Source: Paulinella micropora
Lineage: Eukaryota; Cercozoa; Imbricatea; Euglyphida
Direction of reading: 5' to 3'
DNA: 23,306 nucleotides
NCBI GenBank assembly: GCA_009731375.1
Contig: BJOX01000156.1
Coordinates: 454,312 to 477,617, forward strand
Below are positions 18,794 through 23,306 of this stretch, piece after piece. The first letter of the stretch is position 1, and each line of letters begins with the position of its first letter. The notes beneath the pieces were generated by a model. It saw nothing but the letters and a program-made list of their open reading frames with translations. It searched no databases and was not told the DNA's origin. Both the position numbers and the translations under genes were made by a program.

Positions 18794-18856
18794 TGGCGCC
18801 ATCTCCTTCGAAAAGTCCCTCTCAGCAGACAAAGAAGAAGAAGGAGGGCTCAAGCG
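18794..18856 (+). CDS. Plus-strand chain, exon P4: Ser/Pro/Lys-rich segment
   Basis: Acceptor GAATTATCAG and donor AGCG|GTCCAT bound 63 nt, phase 1 to 1, reading APSPSKSPSQQTKKKKEGSS. All phases are open, so the frame rests on neighbours and composition. A degenerate second copy of its end (KKKEEGSS) lies at 18941-18963 after a GATA tract, also followed by GT. KSP motifs recur in P5, P6 and P8. Confidence 0.4.
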
Positions 18857-18867
18857 GTCCATTCTTG

Positions 18868-18875
18868 ATAGATAC

Positions 18876-18913
<38 letters not shown>

Positions 18914-18935
18914 GTATAGATAGATGGATAGATGT
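18868..18935. repeat. (GATA)n
   Basis: Short tract between the two copies of the Lys-rich island. Confidence 0.93.
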
Positions 18936-18986
18936 ATGAAGAAGAAGGAGGAGGGCTCAAGCGGTCTCATCCTTGAAACCGCATAC

Positions 18987-20221
<1,235 letters not shown>

Positions 20222-20228
20222 CTATGGT

Positions 20229-20277
20229 CAGTGCATCTTCGGCAACACAACGAAACAGAGCCCAAAAAACGCTACCT
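20229..20277 (+). repeat. P5-like unit, copy a (frame kept in part, no donor)
   Basis: GTGCATCTTCGGCAACACAA, then a stretch reading TKQSPKNAT in one frame. It matches P5 apart from a one-base indel that shifts the first part. Flanked by TATC on both sides. Confidence 0.6.
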
Positions 20278-20411
<134 letters not shown>

Positions 20412-20419
20412 GCCGATTG

Positions 20420-20482
20420 GCGGCGTGGTGGAATGGATGCCTATGTCCTCGGATATGCAGAGCTGATAGACCAAACATATCT
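20420..20482 (+). mobile_element. Family C, copy 2, with (ATCT)n tail
   Basis: GTGGAATGGATGCCTATGTC, GGATATGCAGAGCTG and ACCAAACATATCT as in 12580-12643. An extra base creates TGA after DMQS. Confidence 0.55.
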
Positions 20483-20514
20483 ATCTATATATCTATCTAT
20501 GCATCTATCGTTAG

Positions 20515-20549
20515 GTGCATCTTCGGTAACACAAACAGCCAGAAACGCT
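20515..20549 (+). CDS. P5-like unit, copy b: possible exon
   Basis: AG precedes GTGCATCTTCGGTAACACAA. In phase 1 it reads ASSVTQTARNA and stops at GCT|GTCTAT. It lacks three bases relative to P5, in frame. Its exit phase (0) does not fit P5, so it may be an alternative or dead copy. Confidence 0.3.
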
Positions 20550-20550
20550 G

Positions 20551-20617
<67 letters not shown>

Positions 20618-20640
20618 CTCTATCTATCTATCTATCTATC
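20550..20640. repeat. (TATC)n
   Basis: Tetranucleotide linker between P5-like copy b and P5. Confidence 0.94.
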
Positions 20641-20645
20641 GGCAG

Positions 20646-20711
20646 GTGCATCTTCGGTAACACAAACGAAGAAGAGCCCTAGAAACGCGACAAAGAAGGC
20701 ATATGCTGGAG
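20646..20711 (+). CDS. Plus-strand chain, exon P5: K-S-P-R-N-A-T repeat
   Basis: Acceptor (TATC)n-GGCAG and donor GGAG|GTATCT bound 66 nt, phase 1 to 1. Phases 0 and 2 contain TAA and TAG, so only ASSVTQTKKSPRNAT then KKAYAG is possible. The K-S-P-R-N-A-T block returns in P6 with synonymous differences at five codons and no amino-acid change, and in copy a with one conservative change (Arg to Lys). SP sites among Lys/Arg resemble the S/T-P-K/R motifs of histone H1-like and other nuclear proteins; the role is inferred only. Confidence 0.5.
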
Positions 20712-20712
20712 G

Positions 20713-20803
<91 letters not shown>

Positions 20804-20804
20804 A

Positions 20805-20846
<42 letters not shown>

Positions 20847-20847
20847 G
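20712..20847. repeat. (TATC)n intron-like tract between P5 and P6
   Basis: From the GT of P5 to TATCTAG before P6, 136 bp, almost all TATC. If spliced, the whole intron is microsatellite. Confidence 0.93.
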
Positions 20848-20885
20848 GTAAGAGTCCGCGGAATGCGACAACACCAAAAAACAAG
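20848..20885 (+). CDS. Plus-strand chain, exon P6: second K-S-P-R-N-A-T repeat
   Basis: (TATC)n-TAG acceptor and an excellent donor AACAAG|GTATGT bound 38 nt, phase 1 to 0, reading KSPRNATTPKNK. Codons differ from P5 at Ser, Pro, Arg (two bases) and Asn, all synonymous. Its first bases, GTAAGA, could act as a donor, a caution for the acceptor call. Exit phase 0 fits P7, P8 and the 21-nt units of the array at 21535. Confidence 0.45.
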
Positions 20886-20937
20886 GTATGTGTGTATGTA
20901 TGTATGTATGTATGTAAATCAGATATCTATCTGTCTG

Positions 20938-21030
<93 letters not shown>
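20886..21030. repeat. (GTAT)n then (TATC)n
   Basis: Intron-like: starts GTATGTGTG and becomes TATC from 20925. Confidence 0.93.
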
Positions 21031-21031
<1 letters not shown>

Positions 21032-21038
21032 CCTGGAG

Positions 21039-21140
21039 ACGGTCTCTGCCACTGGCAACTCAGCCTGGGGTTCAGATCTAACTATCTCCTACAATGACGA
21101 TTTTGTGTCCGCCGTTAATCGCGCGCAGCGCAAGGGCTAA
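21039..21140 (+). CDS. Exon P7: possible terminal exon, or coding end of family D element
   Basis: After TATCCCTGGAG, phase 0 reads TVSATGNSAWGSDL, TISYNDDFVSAV and NRAQRKG, then TAA at 21138-21140. It fits P6 (phase 0). It may instead be the C-terminus of a retroelement, because about 350 bp of non-coding sequence follows and then AAACATATCT with a (TATC)n tail, as in family C. The YNDDF word recalls the reverse transcriptase YxDD box, but the stop comes far too soon. Confidence 0.35.
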   Translation, partial: TVSATGNSAWGSDLTISYNDDFVSAVNRAQRKG

Positions 21141-21490
21141 ACAGGCAACCAACTCCTGACCATGGCTGATGAAGTCGGGGCGTGATGCAAAGGGTTGATG
21201 AAGTCGGGGTTGTAGAAGGTAACTCACAACGAGCGTGAACTCCTGAAACCTCGACTTGCGTGTGGCATCATCTCCTTAGGGCACACGCTCCTGGGGAGTG
21301 TTCTAGTGTTGTCCCGTATAGTTCAAAAGGGCTCGGCTACCTTTCGGCTTGAACTGGGCACAGACACCAACCACAGCGAGACAGTGGTTGGTGTGCAGCT
21401 TGGCCGGTGCTGAAAGTTCTTGTCCGGGGGTAGTATAGGAGGCCATGGCTTTTCAAGCTAAGCCACGCCCATAGATTAAACATTAAACAT
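21141..21490 (+). other. Family D 3' region: non-coding, structured, followed by (TATC)n
   Basis: Contains GATGAAGTCGGGG twice (21168, 21194). An 11-bp perfect hairpin pairs ACACCAACCAC at 21364-21374 with its complement at 21384-21394 over a 9-nt loop, with another GTTCAA/TTGAAC pair just before. It ends ATTAAACATTAAACATATCT at TATC repeats. This is a 3' UTR of P7 or of a tailed element. Confidence 0.5.
21364..21394 (+). other. Perfect 11-bp stem-loop
   Basis: ACACCAACCAC, loop AGCGAGACA, GTGGTTGGTGT. It is too GC-poor and lacks a T run for a terminator; more likely a structured 3' UTR feature. Confidence 0.6.
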
Positions 21491-21534
21491 ATCTATCTAT
21501 CTATCTATCTGTCTATCTATCTGTCTATCTAGGT

Positions 21535-21563
21535 CAACAGTCAGCTCTCCGTGGACAGTACAC

Positions 21564-21629
<66 letters not shown>

Positions 21630-21766
21630 CAGTCAGCTCTCCGTGGACAGTACACAGGTAGATGTATATATATTATATATATATATATTATATATATATA
21701 TTATATATATATATATTATGTACAACAGTCAGCTCTCCGTGGACAGTACACAGGTAGATCTATCTA

Positions 21767-21816
<50 letters not shown>

Positions 21817-21856
21817 ACAGTCAGCTCTCCGTGGACAGTACACAGGTAGATGTATG

Positions 21857-21905
<49 letters not shown>

Positions 21906-21927
21906 AATATTATATATATATAATATG

Positions 21928-21971
<44 letters not shown>

Positions 21972-22005
21972 ACAGTCAGCTCTCCGTGGACAGTACACAG
22001 GTAGA

Positions 22006-22054
<49 letters not shown>

Positions 22055-22055
22055 G

Positions 22056-22089
<34 letters not shown>

Positions 22090-22123
22090 CAGTCAGCTCT
22101 CCGTGGACAGTACACAGGTAGAT

Positions 22124-22176
<53 letters not shown>

Positions 22177-22208
22177 ACAGTCAGCTCTCCGTGGGCAGTA
22201 CACAGGTA

Positions 22209-22244
<36 letters not shown>

Positions 22245-22336
22245 ACAGTCAGCATATATATATATGTATATATATATATAATATTTATATATATATATAT
22301 ATACAACAGTCAGCTCTGCGTGGACAGTACACAGGT

Positions 22337-22408
<72 letters not shown>

Positions 22409-22443
22409 TATGCAACAGTCAGCTCTCCGTGGACAGTACACAG
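21535..22443 (+). repeat. Spaced array: nine full and one truncated copy of a 31-bp core in (TA)n
   Basis: Cores end at 21565, 21657, 21753, 21845, 22000, 22117, 22205, 22334 and 22443; the truncated one is at 22243-22253. Each contains CAACAGTCAGCTCTCC (or AACAG...) and GTGGACAGTACACAG, followed by GTAGAT (GTATAT in the first). Only two copies have a base change (GAC to GGC at 22175; TCC to TGC at 22304). Linkers are TA repeats of 57-124 bp where full cores are adjacent. Each core offers AG and GT at its borders, so it resembles a repeated microexon of 21 nt (LSVDSTQ) or 25 nt. Confidence 0.85.
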
Positions 22444-22800
22444 GTAGATGTATATATATATATATAATATTTATATTTATATTTATATTTATATATATAT
22501 ACATATATATATATGTACAAACATGCTTATGATATACATATACATAAACATTAACATATACAGGTACGTATACATGTACATATGCATGTTCATTGAATAG
22601 ACCAAATCATAGACTATACGCAAGCATCTACATACATACATACATACATACATACACTATACTATACGCCAACATACATACATACATACATACATACATA
22701 CATACATACATACATACACTATACTATACGCCAACATACATACATACATACGTACATACATACATACATACATACATACGTACGTACATACGTACATATA
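22444..22800. repeat. (TA)n, TTTATA and (CATA)n tracts
   Basis: TA and TTTATA words to 22510; a mixed stretch to 22625; then CATA repeats with ACTATACTATACGCCAAC twice (22655, 22717). Confidence 0.9.
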
Positions 22801-22809
22801 CATACACAG

Positions 22810-22858
22810 GCCACGTCGTCGTCCTCCGCCAGCAGTCGCAAAAGCCCTCGCGCCAAGG
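22810..22858 (+). CDS. Exon-like island P8: Ser/Lys/Arg-rich
   Basis: Preceded by ATACACAG and followed by AAGG|GTGACA; 49 nt. Phase 0 reads ATSSSSASSRKSPRAK plus one base, matching the composition and the K-S-P-R word of P4-P6, and the exit phase of P6. On the minus strand the same island gives MSPLARGLLRLLAEDD, a competing reading. If P8 is real, the plus-strand gene continues past P7, and P7 is an element or alternative end. Confidence 0.33.
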
Positions 22859-22867
22859 GTGACATTA

Positions 22868-23062
22868 ATATACATACATACATACATACATACATACATA
22901 CATAAAAAGGCGCTGCTACAAGCAGCAGTACTGCCTCACTAATGCCATACATACATACATACATACATACATACATAGATACATAGATACATACACATAC
23001 AATACATACATAAATACATACATACATAAATACATACATACATACATACATACATACATTCG
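22868..23062. repeat. (CATA)n with TAAATACA and GATA variants
   Basis: Two CATA tracts (22868-22903 and 22947-23058) around the P9 island. Confidence 0.92.
22914..22946 (+). CDS. Exon-like island P9 (weak)
   Basis: After TAAAAAG, phase 1 reads AATSSSTASLMP, again Ser/Thr/Ala-rich, and fits P8. There is no donor; the 3' part (TACTGCCTCACTAATG) belongs to the repeat seen at 23070-23170. Confidence 0.18.
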
Positions 23063-23185
23063 TTCATCCATGTACTGCCTCACGGATGTCTTGTTGGTGC
23101 AACTACTGCGTCATTCATGCAGTCCTAACTACTGCCTCACTCATGCATGTCTTTTGCTTTTCTGCCGCCTCACAAAGGCGTTTTT
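23063..23185 (+). repeat. Imperfect tandem repeat of CTACTGCCTCACTCATG units
   Basis: TACTGCCTCAC(G/T).ATG-like words at 23072, 23104, 23130 and 23160 (GCCGCCTCACAAAGG), plus 22929. About 27-32 bp apart and degenerate. No gene called. Confidence 0.5.
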
Positions 23186-23186
23186 A

Positions 23187-23232
<46 letters not shown>

Positions 23233-23306
23233 GTGCGTGCTTCTCTGTCAATGGCTGATGCATTTCTGCACATGCGCCTCCATCGTCTCACCCGTGAGGG
23301 GAGTAC
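23186..23306 (-). mobile_element. Second SINE copy, inverted, truncated by window end
   Basis: (AAT)n at 23186-23231, then the complement of the SINE 3' part, nearly identical to 7393-7461 except for GC inserted after GAAGCAC. The head lies beyond the window. Confidence 0.7.

Noticed and set aside
21039-21140. Reverse transcriptase active site (YNDDF)
   Set aside because: The stop lies 17 codons later and no other RT motif is present.
22810-22858. Minus-strand start MSPLARGLLRLLAEDD as a targeting peptide
   Set aside because: No matching downstream exon was found on that strand, while the plus reading shares the K-S-P-R word with P5 and P6. Not excluded.

Overview
The window is eukaryotic nuclear DNA dominated by simple-sequence repeats, mainly TATC/GATA, CATA/TATG, TA, ACGT, TTATG, AGT and AAG. 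It has seven runs of N. None of the long open frames that translate to SIYL, YIHT or MYVC repeats is a believable gene. The organism cannot be named from the sequence. CpG stays abundant even inside tandem repeats (ACGT words at 14.9-16.2 kb), which argues against a heavily CpG-methylated vertebrate. A tRNA-headed SINE and several tailed retroelement-like families are present. A microsatellite-rich invertebrate or protist is the best guess.

The repeat-free islands are the interesting part. Many start after an AG, end before a GT, and can be joined in matching reading phase. On the minus strand, eight such islands (10990-10951, 10029-9985, 8837-8790, 8746-8723, 8485-8418, 8196-8163, 6376-6251, 203-1) join without a stop. 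The joined frame encodes a protein of at least 196 residues: an ATG with a basic, Ser/Thr/Ala-rich N-terminus, two hydrophobic segments, a charged stretch with an in-frame 10-residue duplication, and a Lys-rich C-terminus running off the left edge. Its introns consist of microsatellites and interspersed elements. I do not recognise the family.

On the plus strand a short spliced frame lies at 11.48-12.0 kb. A longer chain at 16.64-21.14 kb (possibly on to 22.95 kb) encodes a Ser/Thr/Lys-rich protein. Its recurring K-S-P-R-N-A-T block differs between exons only at synonymous positions. These models come from reading by eye; splice sites are not proven.

Layout: 1-6.2 kb holds the last minus-strand exon and a 6 kb intron-like stretch with families A, B and E. 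All A and B copies run at their 3' end straight into (ATCT)n. 6.2-11.0 kb holds the rest of the minus-strand gene, with a SINE in one intron, a foldback of CATA/TATG and a 365-bp AAG tract in intron 1. 11.0-12.06 kb is the longest region of low repeat content. 12.06-16.3 kb is satellite DNA whose unit drifts from pentamer to hexamer to CATA to ACGT, with five spaced copies of a GC-rich core. 16.3-21.5 kb is the plus-strand chain in TTTC/TATC/GTAT introns. 21.5-22.45 kb is a spaced array of nine full copies of a 31-bp core in (TA)n. The window ends in CATA repeats and an inverted SINE copy.
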